64,000 bases of DNA from Salvelinus alpinus (GCF_045679555.1 NC_092090.1:34630309-34694308), one strand, 5' to 3'; positions 37,767 through 49,849 are shown, numbered from the stretch's first letter. Numbers and translations are program-made. Notes: generated from the letters alone by a model not told the origin.

Positions 37767-37970
37767 ATGAGAGGTTCTGCGTCTGATGATCCAAGGGGAC
37801 CAGAAGGACCTCTCTCAGTGGTACCAGGAGATCTAGTCCACGTTGGAGGGATCCAGAGGAAGTGGGATCAACCGAGGAGAGATGGACCCTATGAGGTGGC
37901 CAAAGCAACAAGAACGGCCGTCCAAGTGAAAAGAAGCCAGACGTGGTACCATCTGAACCACTGCAGCTGA
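37767..37970 (+). pseudogene. Retroviral integrase C-terminal fragment
   Basis: A 67-residue plus-strand frame. It contains VPGDLVHVGGIQRKW, the GPY/F motif (RRDGPYEV) and a TAVQV...WYHLNHC ending, the typical C-terminal domain of gamma-type retroviral integrases. No upstream HHCC finger or DDE core was found, so this is the only recognisable pol piece. Confidence 0.8.
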
Positions 37971-38130
37971 GTCCCAACAGAGAGAAGGATACAACCACAT
38001 AGAGATGAGGACACTGAGGATGCTGATTCACCAGGAGGGAGCCTGGAGGGAGCAGGAGCAGCGGAAACGATTGAGATGCCAGGGAGGAGCCAAGAAAACA
38101 GTAAATCAAGTGAAAGCCAAAATATGACAC

Positions 38131-39985
38131 GTGCACCGACTAATGCACCCAGAAGAGGAGGAGAGGCCTCACAAGGAACAGAATAAGAACGTTTCTTTCC
38201 TAAAATTGAAACCCTACCAGATGGAAGCTAAGTCCGGCCTGAGGAGGGAGCTTCAGGTGAAGAAAGAGGAGGAAAAGTCCCGCAAGCTGAAGAAAATGGG
38301 GATTACCCCACAATTGACTTTTAAACTTTTGAATGGCCTCCTTTACAGACAATTGATGTTAGAACAACAAAAGAATAATGACATTGACATAACAGAAGCA
38401 ACAGTGGATGCTAGTATAGAAACAACAGACTAATGCACAATCAAGATGTATGGTGGGAGCAGGAAGAGAAGAATGGAATCAGCCGAACAATCCAAAAAGA
38501 CTGACAAGGTTAGAATCTATGTTCCACCTCAATGTATAACAGAAGCAGGAGAACTGAAGTCTATCTCAATCATAAGGATCAAACCCTTATCGGAGATTGC
38601 ACTCTGTGGATGGACACATCACCAAACAAAGGGAGAAGTCGTTTGGGACCCGAAAGGATGTGACCTGACATGAATCAAAGAAAAAGACGAGTAGGTGCTC
38701 ATCATGAACAAGATTGAACCAGTGGAAGGTGAAGACCTACCCCTGCACCTGAACAGGAAGAACCTGTGACAACAACAAGGGTGGCGGCTGCTGTGACGAC
38801 CACAGTAGCTACCACTAGATGACATCGACTGCCCTTACCAAGCAGACCACCGTGCCAACAAAGCAACCTGAGACATCAGTCAGGAGAGTTTTTACTGATA
38901 TTTGAAACTTTCTGATAAACTCTAATGATCTACCTCAAGATAAGAACATTGAAAAAGCAACAGAATTAGATATATCAGAATCAGAACCACTCAGGGACAC
39001 TACATGAGAAGAAGTAGTGAAGAAGGAGTGATACGAATGGGCTAAGTATATGGCAAACAGACACAGAATGGACAATTGTATTTTGTGAAGAAAATCACCT
39101 TTGTCTGATCTTTTAATAGTGTGAACCAGCATCATGTAAAAACTGTGTAAGTTGTAAAAATGACTATTGTACCAATAGAAAGTATTCTATTCCCTTGTGT
39201 GACATAAAATGTAGGATTGTTCTGGGTAAGTACTAGGGGTAAAACTATGTTGAATGAGACCATGCTGGGAGACAATGATTGTGTTGCCTATAATATTAGA
39301 ACTGAATTAAATGTACCTCAATTAGACAGAGGTACCGTGGTTAAAGGAAAATATGAATGTTTTTACAGCCATGACACCGAAGGAATTGATGTAGGAAACA
39401 CCACTGTAGAATGTGATACTATTGGGGTGTTAAGAGAATGTGGGAGTTCGTAAAAATAATGATAAAGGGTTGTGTGGTCACATAACTCAGGTTGCGCCAT
39501 CTCTTAATATGTTGAAAAATCAAGACAGAGGTATTGCTGATAGTTTCTGGATGTGTGGAAAAAACTAACTGTTGAATGTATTGCCTGATGGATGGATTGG
39601 TCTTTGTGCCTTAGTTAGAGCAATTAAATAGGTTACTATTATTGAATCACTCCATGATGACTATGTTAAAACCTAGAGTTAAAAGGGTTTATGATAAGGA
39701 TCCTGAGGTATACCTTAATGCAATTGGACTGCTTAGAGGTCTACTTAGGGATTTCAAGGCCAGAGAGGAGGTTAAATCAGGATTTGAATCTATATTTCTG
39801 TGGATAACACCAAATATGAACTTAGAATGGATTAATTATATATGATATAATCAACAGGGATTCATTAACTATACTTAATTGGCTCTTAGTGGAGAAGGGT
39901 GGAGTTTGTGTCATGTTTGCTAGGATGACCATCATGTTGGGAGGAGGGTTGTTGGCTTTGGGTATTGCATTTTGTTGTGTTATAC
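38131..39985 (+). pseudogene. Retroviral env remnant, fragmented
   Basis: Separate plus-strand frames at 38131-38433, 38446-38673, 39217-39453 and 39642-39845 appear to be pieces of an envelope gene. A furin-like basic site (PRVKRVY) near 39670 marks the surface/transmembrane junction. After it come a fusion-peptide-to-ectodomain region, an in-frame stop, and a stretch with EKGGVC near 39890. A hydrophobic membrane segment follows (GGGLLALGIAFCCVIP, near 39940-39990). Multiple stops and frameshifts mean no full-length envelope can be made. The assignment rests on motif order and position before the 3' LTR. Confidence 0.7.
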
Positions 39986-40025
39986 CCTGGTAAAGTCAAT
40001 TGTGGTTCAGACAGCAGTTAAATAG

Positions 40026-40274
40026 ATGTCTGTAAGGAGAGATGACCCTCCTGTGGTGATTGATCCTGTACCGAGTAGCCCAGGCAAGTATACTAATAAG
40101 TATGGAAAGCCTTGTAATGCGGTCGGTGGACCTTTGGACTGCCCCTTTGGGAATCCAAACTGTCTATATAGAGTAGTTCCTGGAGGTGGTTATGCTTGCC
40201 ATGATTTTTGTAAGGATGGTCTACCTGTATATGCTGTATTTCCAAATTCATGTCTGCAAGGAGGATCATGTTGA
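40026..40274 (+). CDS. Small cysteine-rich frame between env and the 3' LTR (82 residues)
   Basis: An intact frame from ATG to TGA in otherwise stop-ridden retroviral sequence. The first 25 residues are charged and proline-rich (RRDDPPVVIDPVPSSPG). The rest carries seven cysteines, in spacings such as CNAVGGPLDCPFGNPNC and GGGYACHDFC. It has no signal peptide or membrane segment. A TAG directly before the ATG separates it from a frame that continues the env cytoplasmic tail, so it might be a tail extension or a separate accessory gene. I do not recognise the family, and it could also be a chance frame. Confidence 0.4.
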   Translation: MSVRRDDPPVVIDPVPSSPGKYTNKYGKPCNAVGGPLDCPFGNPNCLYRVVPGGGYACHDFCKDGLPVYAVFPNSCLQGGSC

Positions 40275-40559
40275 AATGCTTAAATTTAGAATGATGTTGT
40301 GTCAATTTTCTTTTGTAACTGCATGTAGGTCTTTGATTTTCTCATTCAATTTCTTATTATATTCATTGTATTATTTTTATTTTTTATACTGTTTCTGATT
40401 GGATCTTTTACTCCTATTTCACATTTGAGATGTTTGGTACAAGTGATTTGTAAGCTTTATTTTGATAATGTTTTAGTCAATTGTTGGTATTGATATCTAC
40501 TCTCTATATGTCATTTTTAGTATGGTTTTTGAGGTTAATACCCTCAAGAGGAGGGATTA

Positions 40560-41226
40560 TGTAGGAGTAGGTGACATATGTGGGTAGATATCACACTGTT
40601 GGACAGTAGACAGGAGTATACTGGAAGGTAGTATAAGAGAGCAGATGTGAGTGCATTTGCCATTCTGGTAAATACAGGAAACCAAAGATTAGCAGATGGT
40701 GTAGTAGTGTAGTGGTAACATAAGATACATGGATAACATATAAATATAAAAGATAGCTGAACATTAAAGTAACGAACCACATGTTAACATGGGTCATGGG
40801 ACCGTGGTGATGGAGGTCTACTAAGGGACGTTCTGACCCTCTGACCCTTGTAGATTCTCCATTGTGCTGACATACATGTCAGACAGAGTGGCGCCTAAAA
40901 GCAATTGGACACTAGACATATGGTCTGACAATTCTATTACAAACATACATGTCAGACAGAGTGGCGCCTAGAGGTAATTGGACACTGGGATAGAGGGTCC
41001 AGCCACTATTATAAACAAATTGAAAGCAGATGGTGGTGAATGACTTCATAGGGGATGGACAATACTATGTGTGTATAAATAGAGTAGCTGGAGTTCTGAG
41101 AAAGGGTGTGTTCCGCGGGGTGTGTTCCGCGGGGACATGCCAGTGGGCTGTACAGTTGTAATAAAGAGCATGTTTGATTTTAAAAGTTCTGGTAAGCGTT
41201 GTATTTGAAAATGATTTTCCACGACA
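40560..41226 (+). repeat. 3' LTR of the endogenous retrovirus
   Basis: The same 667 bp as the 5' LTR, with no difference found in a line-by-line reading. It is preceded by a purine-rich tract and followed by the CTGG target duplication. Its AATAAA would terminate viral transcripts. Confidence 0.95.
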
Positions 41227-41230
41227 CTGG

Positions 41231-43483
41231 TCGTTGCCATGTCAGACCTATCCTCTTAGCCGCAGCATCACATCCTCAAACCTCCAACAATATACTGTCA
41301 CAACATCCAGGGAGGTTGCCATGGAGATGCATTTATCTGATTCAGATGGGGATATGTAATCACATTGCACATCTTCACATATTGCTGTCATTGCACTACA
41401 TTTAGGTTACACACATTCTTTCTCTTTTTTTTCTCCACTCGGAGGACAATGCAAAGAAGATGAAACGCCTTCCTCGTCTGCCCCCTGTGCTGCTTGACAT
41501 CAAAATGGAGGTGGAAGAAGGTGCTGTCCAGACAGATCTGTTCAGTTTGTACCTGTGGCTGTATAGTGACCTCTCTCCCCCTTCTGTCCATGCAGACAGG
41601 CTTGTGTGGGACCTAGGGGGGATGAGGGTGCAAATAGGGTGTTATTTGTGGATGAAGGCAATGTCTTGGCTGGGTAGGAAACTGCACTTAATCAGTAGAG
41701 TCACTAATGTTTGACTAAAACTGTAGAGAGACAGAATAAATGCAGGGAAATAGGGGAGGACAGTCATTCCTCTGTCCCCCAGAGTCTTAGGTCAATATAG
41801 CCCCTCTTCTCTCATGTATTCTGCTGCTCTGTGAATGCCTGACTATATGCAAACACAGCGACTCAACCCAGGTTCATCGCTGGTTCACATGACCCTGAGA
41901 AGAAAATGACATTTCAGGAGTACAGCAGCTCCAAGCTCTGCGCCACTCTGCTCCAGCTCTCTTTCATCTAAACCACTGTTACGACAACATAGTTGGTTGG
42001 AAGAAGCTGTAATTCAAAAAGGAGGACAATAAATTACATAGAAACACCCGGCCACCAGTCTCTGAGTATAGTGGCTTTGCTCTGCAGCAGACAGAACTAT
42101 CCACATTGTCCAACACAACATTGACCTGTAGATTCAGGGATGGATTAGGACAGTCCTACTTAATTATACTCTATGACTACACAGTGGAAAACTCTGCAGC
42201 CATAATAGACCATTTAAAGCAGAGTAAAAGCTAAATTCATCTAACTGCCAGAGACTGCAGAATAATAACAGGTTTCACTTCGGGTCACCTACTCACACGT
42301 GTCAGAAGGGAATTGGAGGGGAGTTTTGTTTTTGTCTTTTTAAATGATGCAGTTCATGTGTTATTAGCATCAAGTCTGTTTACCTGAGATTGCTTTCTGT
42401 CAGGCATGACTGGGCTGAATATGAAATTAGTTGGTGATGGACAAGGGCCATTTTTTCTATCCGTCTGTGGAATGGATGCATTCATTGCTGCTTTCAAGCC
42501 ATGCCTTTCAGGCCTGTGGGTGCTCTTTTGTCCACCAAAGGACGCTTTGATGCATTTCCTCTCAGGTGTTTTAACCCTTGGTGGGTGTCTAATCCCTGGG
42601 AGAGGGTGATATCGCAGCAGGGGGAGAAAGGTTAGAAATTATACATCTCTCCAGAGCAGCTGGAAGGACCTCCATGAAGCTGCTGTATGGTAGAGAACGA
42701 TAAGAGTGTCTGAATAAGATTTAGACGTTAATCTAAACAAAACAGCAATACCCTAAATCACCTTGGATGGATTCTCAGGAGTATATGAACACACTTCTGT
42801 TCAAGTATCAACTAACTAGTTCATTGCAGTTATGTCAACTTTACGTGGAAAATATTTCTCCACACTTTCACGAAAGAGGTGGATCACACATTTCCTGCCT
42901 TCTCCTTATTGCTTTTGGTTGTCGGTGGTAACATCCATCTCTCTGTTCTCTGTCTCTTCATACAAGCTGTATGTAATAGAAAACACTGCAGACTTTATAG
43001 GCCAGCTTGGCTCCATTGTGAGGCTCTGAAAGGATGTTTACACATTGATCTAGCCTCACCTACTAACAGAAGGCAACAGGAGGAGAGCTGGGGAGAGGAG
43101 CATGCTAACTAACACTGCTTCCCTTTCAGGAGCAGAAACACTGAGCATTCAGACAGACATATATGGCCCTGTGTTCTCCAACAGTAGAGCGTCAAAGCCA
43201 CGTGGTCCGAATCCCCAGTCTGTCTGGTCTGCTTGTTAAAGCCACGCTGTGCGTTTGTGTTTAAATGAAGGATTCTCTAGCACCATCACCATCAAAGCCC
43301 AGGGTGTGTTCTCTGTAATCTCAACCGCTGTTCTCTGTCTCTCAGAGCTCTCCTGTAGTTGTTTATTAATTCATGAATTAAGTATGCTCTCGAAGAAAGA
43401 CGCTAGAGACTGACTCAGACCGTGTCTGGCATATACAGCAATTAATACATTTCCTCTGTACAGATCTTGGTTTAGGTAATTAA
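41231..43483. other. Intergenic, no recognised gene
   Basis: The frame at 41460-41714 has no family resemblance and no splice context. No clear repeat was recognised. Confidence 0.45.
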
Positions 43484-44690
43484 ATTAAATAAATTGGATT
43501 TAAATTGAATTGTCACATGCGCCGAATACAACAGATGTAGACCTTACAGTGAAATGTTTACTTACGAGCCCCTAACCAACAATGCAGTTTTAAAAAGTAT
43601 GGGTTTAGAATAATAAATAAAAGTAACAAATAATTAAAGAGAAGCAGTAAAATAACAATAGTGGGACTATATACAGGGGGGTACCGATACAGAGTCAATG
43701 TGCGGGGGCACCGGTTAGTCGAGGTAATATGTACACTACCATTCAAAAGTTTGGGGTCACTTAGAAAAGCCATATCTCAGACTGTCCAATAAAAAGAAAA
43801 GATTAAGATGGGCAAAAGAACACAGACACTGGACAGAGATATGGCTTTTTCTTTGCAACTCTGCCTAGAAGGCCAGCACCCCGGAGTCGCCTCTTCACTG
43901 TTGACGTTGAGACTGATGTTTTGCGGGTACTATTTAATGAAGCTGCCAGTTGAGGACTTGTGAGGCGTCTGTTTCTCAAACTAGACACTCCAATGTACTT
44001 GTCCTCTTGCTCAGTTGTGTACCGGGGCCTCCCACTCCTCTTTCTGTTCTGGTTAGAGACAGTTTGCGCTGTTCTGTGAAGGGAGTAGTACACAGCGTTG
44101 TACGAGATCTTCAGTTTCTTGGCAATTTCTCGCATGGAATAGCCTTAATGTCTGAGAACAAGAATAGACTGACGAGTTTCAGAAGAAAGTTCTTTATTTC
44201 TGGCCATTTTGAGCCTGTAATCGAACCTACAAATGCTGATGCTCCAGACACTCAACAAGTCTAAAGAAGGCCAGTTTTATTGTTTCTTTAATCAGCACAA
44301 CAGTTTTCAGTTGTGCTAACATAATTGCAAAATGGCGATTTCTAATGATCAATTAGCCTTTTAAAATGATAAACTTGGATTAGCTAACACAACGTGCCAT
44401 TGGAACACAGCAGTGATGGGTGCTGATAATGGGCCTCCGTAGATATTCCATTAAAAATCAGCCGTTTCCAGCTGCAATAGTAAATTACAACATTAACCAT
44501 GTCTACACTGTATTTCTGATCAATTTGATGGTACTTTAATGGACAAAAAATGTGACCCCAATCTTTTGAACGGTAGTGTACATGTAGGTAGAGTTATTAA
44601 AGTGTCTATACAGAGAGTAGCAGCTGTGTAAAAGAGGGGGAGGGAGGGGGGCAATGAAAATAGTCTGGGTAGCCATTTGATTAGAAGATA
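43484..44690 (-). mobile_element. LINE 3' UTR copy, split by a Tc1 insertion
   Basis: 43484-43733 and 44579-44690 together match the 3' UTR of the LINE at 16509-21237 (TGTCACATGCGCCGAATACA, ACCGGTTAGTCGAGGTAATA, then CATGTAGGTAGAGTTATTAA). It contains no reverse transcriptase, so it is a short 5'-truncated copy. Confidence 0.85.
43734..44578 (-). mobile_element. Internally deleted Tc1 transposon inside a LINE copy
   Basis: The inverted ends CACTACCATTCAAAAGTTTG and its imperfect complement ATCTTTTGAACGGTAGTG are flanked by TA on both sides. The minus-strand frame at 43803-44135 is the transposase N-terminus: a helix-turn-helix start MREIAKKLKISYNAVYYSLH, an RKRSGRPR basic hook, then TVKRRLRGAGLLGR. 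The catalytic half is deleted, leaving 845 bp. Confidence 0.9.
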
Positions 44691-45485
44691 TCACTATAAT
44701 ATCATGGCCGGCCGGTGTGCAGTGAGAACTGGGTTGGGATTGTGTGGTGGAGCAGATGACCATTCATTACTAGGTTGACGGCAGTGACTTTATCCTCTTT
44801 TACTATTCTTGCAATACCCCGTCCTTGATTCAACCAACAGAGAGTAGCTCTATGGCACTTACCATTGAATAGACCTTTACCATGGTAACTGGTAATCACA
44901 ACGGTATGGAGTTATTTACCAAACATCGTTTGGATTATAATTTTTTTTGTAACATGTTTGTTGCAGCATCAAGAAAGAGCCAACAGACAGAGGGTTTGGA
45001 CTCAAACTCTACTTTATTTAGGTTGAAACTTGATGCCTCTATGTCCCCATACAATACATTCAGTATATACATTTGGCGATGAGGGACTGTACAGATATGT
45101 TATAGTAGTGAATACATACACGGGAAGAAAATGTACACAAAAGCATTAAAACCACTTGACCTCAGAGTGGCTAGAGAGACACCGAGTAAGTCAATGGCTG
45201 ATGGCAACACACGCACACTTCTCTGAGGGTGAGAAGGACTATTTCAGGTTCCGAGAGAGACATAATGTGAAGAGTGAGTCTGCTGATTGAGACAAAGCCC
45301 CTTCTTTGCCTTCCAGAGTCCCCTCCCTTCCTCGCTCCTTCTAGCCAGGCGAGGGGTCTTCCTCTGGGCAGTGGACAACGTACGTGGGACCTTGCCTACA
45401 GTAGCATGCATCTGTCAGCAGCACTGAATAAAGATCCTCCTCTTTATGTTTCATCTCTACCACACAGGAACATTCTTAAGACATA
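44691..45485. other. Intergenic, no recognised feature
   Basis: Nothing beyond short unassigned open frames was seen. Confidence 0.45.
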
Positions 45486-46812
45486 TAGTGCATTCGGAAA
45501 GTATTTAGACCCCTTGACTTTTTCCAAATTTTGTTACGTTACAGCCTTATTCTAAACTGGATTCAATCGTTTTTTCCCTCATCAAATCTACACACGATAC
45601 CCCATAACGACAAAGCAAAAACAGGTTTAGACATTTTTGCAAATAAAAAAAACATGAAAATATTACATTTACATAAGTATTCTGACGCGTCACTCAGAAC
45701 TTTGTTGAAGCACCTTGGCAGAGAATAGTCTTGAGTCTTCTTGGGTATGACGCTAGAAGCTTGGTACACCTGTATTTGGGGAGTTTCTCCCATTTTTCTA
45801 TGAAGATCCTCTCAAGCTCTGTCAGGTTGGATGGGGAGCGTCGCTGCACAGCTATTTTCAGGTCTCTCCAGAGATGTTTGATTGGGTTCAAGTCCGGGCT
45901 CTGGCTGGGCCACTCAAGGACATTCAGAGACTTGTCCCGAAGCCACTCCTGCGTTGTCTTGGCTGTGTGAGTCTTTGCCAAAGAGTTCAATCTTGGGTTT
46001 ATCAGACCAGAGAATCTTGTTTCTTACTGTCTGAGTCTTTAGGTGCCTTTTGGCAAACTCCAAACGGGCTGTCATGTGCCTTTTACTGAGGAGTGGCTTC
46101 AGTCTGGCCACTCTACCACAAAGGCCTCATTGGTGGAGTACTGCACAGATGGTTGTCCTTCTGTAAGGTTCTCCCATCTCCACAGATTAACTCTGGAGCT
46201 CTTTCAGAGTGACCATCGGGTTCTTGGTCACCTCCCTGACCAAGGCTCTTGTCCCCCGATTGCCCAGTTTGGCTGGGAAGAGTCTTGGTGGTTCCAAACT
46301 TGTTCCATTTAAGAATGACGGAGGCCACTGTGTTCTTGGGGACCTTCAACGCTGCAGAATTTTTTTGGTATCCTTCCCCAGAACTGCGCCTCAACACAAT
46401 CCTGTCTCATAGCTCTACGGACAATTCCTTCAACCTCATGGCTTGGTATTTGCTCTGACATGCACTGTCAACTATGGGACCTTATATAGACAGGTGTGTG
46501 CCTTGCCAAATCATGTGCAAACAATTCAATTTACCATAGGTGGACTCCAATCAAGTTGTAGAAACATCAAGGACGATCAATGGAAACAGGATGCACCTGA
46601 GCTCAATTTCGAGGCTCATAGCAAAGGGTCTGAAAACGTATGTACATAAGGTATGTTTTAATTTTTTATAAATGTACAAAAATGACCCAAAAAAGTTTCA
46701 CTTTGTCATTATGGGGTATTGTGTGTAGATTGTTATTATTATTAAATTATTTAAAACATTTTAGGATAAGGCTGTAACGTAACAACATTTAACAAAGGAA
46801 GGGGTCTGAATA
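45486..46812 (-). mobile_element. Tc1 transposon, decayed, right terminus lost into (AC)n
   Basis: The left end AGTGCATTCGGAAAGTATTT follows TA. The right part, AAGGCTGTAACG...GGGGTCTGAATAC, then runs into an (AC)n tract instead of the expected terminal repeat. The minus-strand transposase is scattered over frames at 46397-46113 (SGEGYQKNSAALKVPKNTVA, helix-turn-helix), 46111-45914 (RLEFAKRHLK) and 45990-45694 (SPDLNPIKHLWRDLK). In that last motif the usual catalytic Glu is replaced by Lys. Confidence 0.88.
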
Positions 46813-46831
46813 CACACACACACACACACAC
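46813..46831. repeat. Short (AC)n tract joining two Tc1 elements
   Basis: An AC dinucleotide run between the remains of one Tc1 element and the intact left end of the next. Confidence 0.85.
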
Positions 46832-48091
46832 AGTCGTGGCCAAAAGTTTTGAGAATGACACAAATATTAATTTCCATTCAGTGTTTTTAGATATTTTTGT
46901 CAGATGTTACTATGGATGTTACTGTTATGGGTAATTATTAACATTCAAACAGTTACTATGGAATACTGAAGTATAATTACAAGCATTTCATGTGTCAAAG
47001 GATTTTATTGACACTTACATGAAGTTGATGCAAAGAGTCAATATTTGCAGTGTTGACCCTTCTTTTTAAAGACCTCTGCAATCCGCCCTGGCATGCTGTC
47101 AATTAACTTCTGGGCCACGTCCTGACTGATGGCAGCCCATTCTTGCATAATCAATGCTTGGAGTTTGTCAGAATTTGTGGGTTTTGTTTGTCCACCCGCG
47201 TCTTGAGGATTGACCACAAGTTCTCAATGGGATTAAGGTCTGGGGAGTTTCCTGGCCATGGACCCAAAATATCGATGTGTGGTTCCCCGAGCCACTTCGT
47301 TATAACTTTTGCCTTATGGCAAGGTGCTCCATCATGCTGGAAAAGGCATTGTTCGTCACCAAACTGTTCTTGGATGGTTGGGAGAAGTTGCTCTCGGAGG
47401 ATGTGTTGGTACCATTCTTTATTCATGGCTGTGTTCTTAGGCAAAATTGTGAGTGAGTCTACTCCCTTGGCTGAGAAGCAACCCCACACATGAATGGTCT
47501 CAGGATGATTTACTGTTGGCATGACACAGGACTGATGGTAGCGCTCACCGTGTCTTCTCCAGACAAGCTTTTTTCCAGATGCCCCAAACAATCGGAAAGG
47601 GGATTCATCAGAGAAAATGACTTCACCCCAGTCCTCAGCAGTCCAATCCCTGTACATTTGGCAGAATATCAGTCAGTGCCTGATGTTTTTCCTGGACAGA
47701 AGTGGCTTCTTTGCTGCCCTTCTCGACACCAGGCCAAGTCTTCACCCCACTGTGCGTGCAAATGCACTCACACCTGCCTGCTGCCATTCCCGAGCAAGCT
47801 CTGTACTGGTGGTGCCCCGATCCCGCAGCTGAATCAACTTTAGGAGACAGTCCTGGCGCTTGCTGGACTATCTTGTGCGCCCTGAAGCCTTCTGCAGAAA
47901 TGCAGTGGAAATGTTTTTGGGGGATTCAGTTAATTTGCATGGCAAAGAGGGACTTTGCAATTAATTGCAATTCATCTGATCACTCTTCATAACATTCTGG
48001 AGTATATGCAAATTGCCATCATACAAACTGAGGCAGCAGACTTTGTGAAAATTAATGTTTGTGTCATTATCAAAACGTTTGGCCACGACTG
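46832..48091 (-). mobile_element. Tc1 transposon of a second family
   Basis: The ends CAGTCGTGGCCAAAAGTTTT and AAAACGTTTGGCCACGACTG are inverted repeats. The minus-strand frame at 47151-47657 (168 residues) covers the whole catalytic core. Its motifs are FSDESPF (first Asp), CLFQHDGAPCHK (second Asp) and SPDLNPIENLW (Glu), so all three catalytic residues are present. The N-terminal DNA-binding part is frameshifted, leaving the element non-functional. Confidence 0.92.
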
Positions 48092-48165
48092 TATATATGT
48101 GTATATATACATATATACATACATACACACATATATATACATACATACATACACACACACATTCA
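48092..48165. repeat. TATA/CATA-type microsatellite between two Tc1 elements
   Basis: An imperfect repeat of TATATGTG, ATACATAC and CACACA units, directly between adjacent Tc1 ends. Confidence 0.85.
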
Positions 48166-49691
48166 CAGTACCAGTCAAAAGTTGACACACCTACCCATTC
48201 AAGGGTTTTTCTTTATTTATACTATTTTCTACATTCTAGAATAATAGTGAAGACATGAAAACTATGAAATCATGTAGTAACCAAAAAAAGTGTTAAAGAA
48301 ATCTAAATATATTTTATATTTGAGATTCTTCAAATAGCCACCCTTTGCCTTAATGACAGCTTTGCACATGCTTGGCATTCTCTCAACCAGCTTCATGAAG
48401 TAGTCACCTGGAATGCATTTCAATTAATAGGTGTGCCTTGTTAAAAGTTAATTTGTGGAATTTCTTTCCTTCTTAATGCGTTTGAGCCAATCAGTTGTGT
48501 TGTGACAAGGTAGGGCGGGTATACAGAAGATGGTCTTTCACCAAATAGGGATAAGTCCATATTATGGCAAGAACATCTCAAATAAGCAAAGAGAAACGAC
48601 AGTCCATTATTACTTTAAGACATGAAGGTCAGTCAATGCAGAACTTTTCAAGAACTTTGAAAGTTTCTTCAAGTGCAGTCGCAACAACCATCAAGCGGTA
48701 TGATGAAACTGGCTCTCATGAGGACCGCCACAGGAATGAAAGACCCAGAGTTACCTCTGCTACAGAGGATAAATTCATTAGAGTTAACTGCACGTCAGAT
48801 TGCAGCCCAAATAAATGCTTCACAGAGTTCAAGTAACAGACACAAGTCAACATCAACTGTTCAGAGGCCCTCATGGTCGAATTGCTGCAAAGAAACCACT
48901 ACTAAAGGACACCAATAAGAAGAAGAGACTTGCTTGGGCTACGAAACACAAGCAATGGACATTAAACCGGTAGAAATCTGTCCTTTGGTCTGATGAGTCC
49001 AAATTTGCGATTTTTGGTTACAACCGCTGTGTCTTTGAGAGACCCAGAGTAGGTGAACGGATGATCTCCGCATGTGTGGATCCCACCATGAAGCATGGAG
49101 GAGGACGTGTGATGGTGTGGGGTGCTTTGCTGGTGACCCTGTCTGTGATTTATTTAGAATTCAAGGCACACTAAACCAGCATGGCTTCCACAGCATTCTG
49201 CAGCGATACGCCATCTGGTTTGCACTTAGTGGGACAATAATTTGTTATTCAACAGGACAATGACCTAAAACACACCTCCAGGCTGTGTAAGGGCTATTTG
49301 ACCAAGAAGGAGAGTGATGGAGTGCTGAATCACCTGACCTCAACGCAATTGAGATGGTTTGGGATGAGTTGGTCCACAGAGTGAAGGAAAAGCATCCAAC
49401 AATTGTTCAGCATATGTGGGAACTCCTTCAAGACTGTTGAAAAAGCATTCCTCATGAAGCTGGTTGAGAGAATGCCAAGAGTGTGCAAAGCTGTCATCAA
49501 GGCAAAGGGTGGCTACTTTGAAGAATCTCAAATATATTTTGATTTGTTTAACACTTTTTGGTTACTACATGATTCCATATGTGTTATTTCATAGTTGATG
49601 TCTTCACTATTATTCTACAATGTAGAAAAGAGTAAAAAATTAAGAAAAACCCTTGAATGAGTAGGTGTGTCCAAACTTTTGACTGGTACTG
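48166..49691 (+). mobile_element. Tc1 transposon of a third family, near full length
   Basis: The ends CAGTACCAGTCAAAAGTT and AACTTTTGACTGGTACTG are inverted repeats. The plus-strand transposase starts at 48564 with MARTSQISKEKRQSIITLRH (helix-turn-helix), then breaks into other frames: HRNERPRVTSATEDK, and later nucleotide-level traces of the catalytic region at 48980-49390. At 1526 bp it has the usual length, but frameshifts prevent expression. Confidence 0.9.
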
Positions 49692-49849
49692 ATATATTTA
49701 TTTCATTAATAAATTGTGAGCACAATTTCCCTCCATTACATACAATGGCCCTCTCCGTCAACATCAGTTACCTCATGAAAGTGTGGGATAGTCTAATCAT
49801 GACATTGACAAACTCCTAAACCTGCCATGAAGAGTCATATACTGTATGC

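Larger units (their letters stand above)
30915..41226 (+). mobile_element. Endogenous retrovirus, complete with both LTRs, coding-defective
   Basis: Two direct 667-bp LTRs (30915-31581 and 40560-41226), both TGTAGG...CGACA, flank about 9 kb. The 4-bp target duplication CTGG occurs at 30911-30914 and 41227-41230. A primer-binding-site candidate (TGGCGAGCTTGGCC at 31586) and a polypurine tract (AAGAGGAGGGA near 40546) fit a retrovirus. The interior has an integrase C-terminal fragment, then env remnants with a transmembrane-subunit signature, so this is a retrovirus and not a Gypsy element. No gag, protease or reverse transcriptase could be recognised. The 4-bp duplication and the GPY/F-type integrase end suggest a gamma/epsilon-like virus. 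Confidence 0.92.
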
